This document shows, in pieces, positions 30,819 through 30,856 of a DNA stretch of 30,856 nt; within the stretch, counting starts at the first letter, position 1; every line of letters begins with the position of its first letter. Made by a program: the position numbers and the translations under genes. Location: assembly GCA_964636325.1 (NCBI GenBank), contig CAZWRV010000079.1:1-30856 (forward strand), written 5' to 3'. Source of the stretch: CAZWRV01 sp964636325 (GTDB lineage: Bacteria > Verrucomicrobiota > Lentisphaeria > Victivallales > GWF2-50-93). The notes below the pieces were generated by a model. That model saw nothing but the letters and a program-made list of their open reading frames with translations, searched no databases and had not been told where the DNA came from.

Positions 30819-30856
30819 TAAGTTTCACACCGACAGAACTGGCGGATTTCCCCGCC
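30819..30856. repeat. Start of a further mosaic box, cut by the window end
   Basis: AAGTTTCACACCGACAGAAC followed by the hairpin GGCGG/CCGCC matches the beginning of the boxes at 30545 and 30701. The remainder lies beyond the window. Confidence 0.5.

Overview
The window is about 31 kb of G+C-rich bacterial chromosome. It probably comes from an anaerobic member of the PVC group, most likely Lentisphaerota (Victivallales-like). That placement is inferred from the mix of genes: pseudopilin-like proteins carrying the FTLIELL prepilin signature next to very large secreted carbohydrate-active proteins, an FHA-containing Tad system, an NfnAB-type ferredoxin-linked transhydrogenase, a probable Re-type citrate synthase, and abundant hairpin repeats. 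No rRNA, tRNA or CRISPR array was recognised.

Layout. Positions 1-344 hold the 3' end of a DDE transposase, followed by a GNAT acetyltransferase (387-806). From 12420 down to 1005 lies a long run of minus-strand genes. In transcription order it is cpaB, tadA (with an N-terminal FHA domain), tadB, tadC, a DUF192 gene, an FHA/transmembrane gene, a PEGA-repeat lipoprotein gene, nfnA, a small membrane protein, a REP-associated (Y1/HUH) transposase element, and nfnB. Several junctions overlap by four bases (ATGA or GTGA), so much of the run is translationally coupled. A structured leader precedes cpaB. Next come a zinc-ribbon protein (12699-13073) and a Gfo/Idh/MocA oxidoreductase (13179-14315), then about 870 bp without genes that is packed with inverted repeats.

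Positions 15189-24078 form a carbohydrate-use locus with two divergent arms. The leftward arm encodes two pseudopilin-like proteins and a 1070-residue secreted LamG plus glycoside-hydrolase-like protein. The rightward arm encodes a 1172-residue secreted protein of the same hydrolase-like class with a CBM9/DOMON-like front end. The two arms start from near-identical promoter modules (TTGACG, 13 bases, then GGTATA twice with a 10-bp period), which implies co-regulation.

The right third carries a REP-like double hairpin with a decayed coding remnant, an unknown membrane-associated protein, a small gene overlapping a nucleotidyltransferase gene (toxin-antitoxin-like), L-fucose isomerase (fucI), a DRE-TIM aldolase-family protein best matched to Re-citrate synthase, and histidinol-phosphate aminotransferase (hisC). 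The window ends in a second copy of the hairpin-rich mosaic seen at 14.5-15.1 kb.

The items most worth a second look are the twin promoter modules; a 52-nt sequence repeated 12 kb apart (48/52 identical) in front of two unrelated genes; the transposase element with three hairpins at each end lying between nfnA and nfnB; and the FHA/PEGA-equipped Tad operon. All family calls are from reading the sequence; no database search was run.
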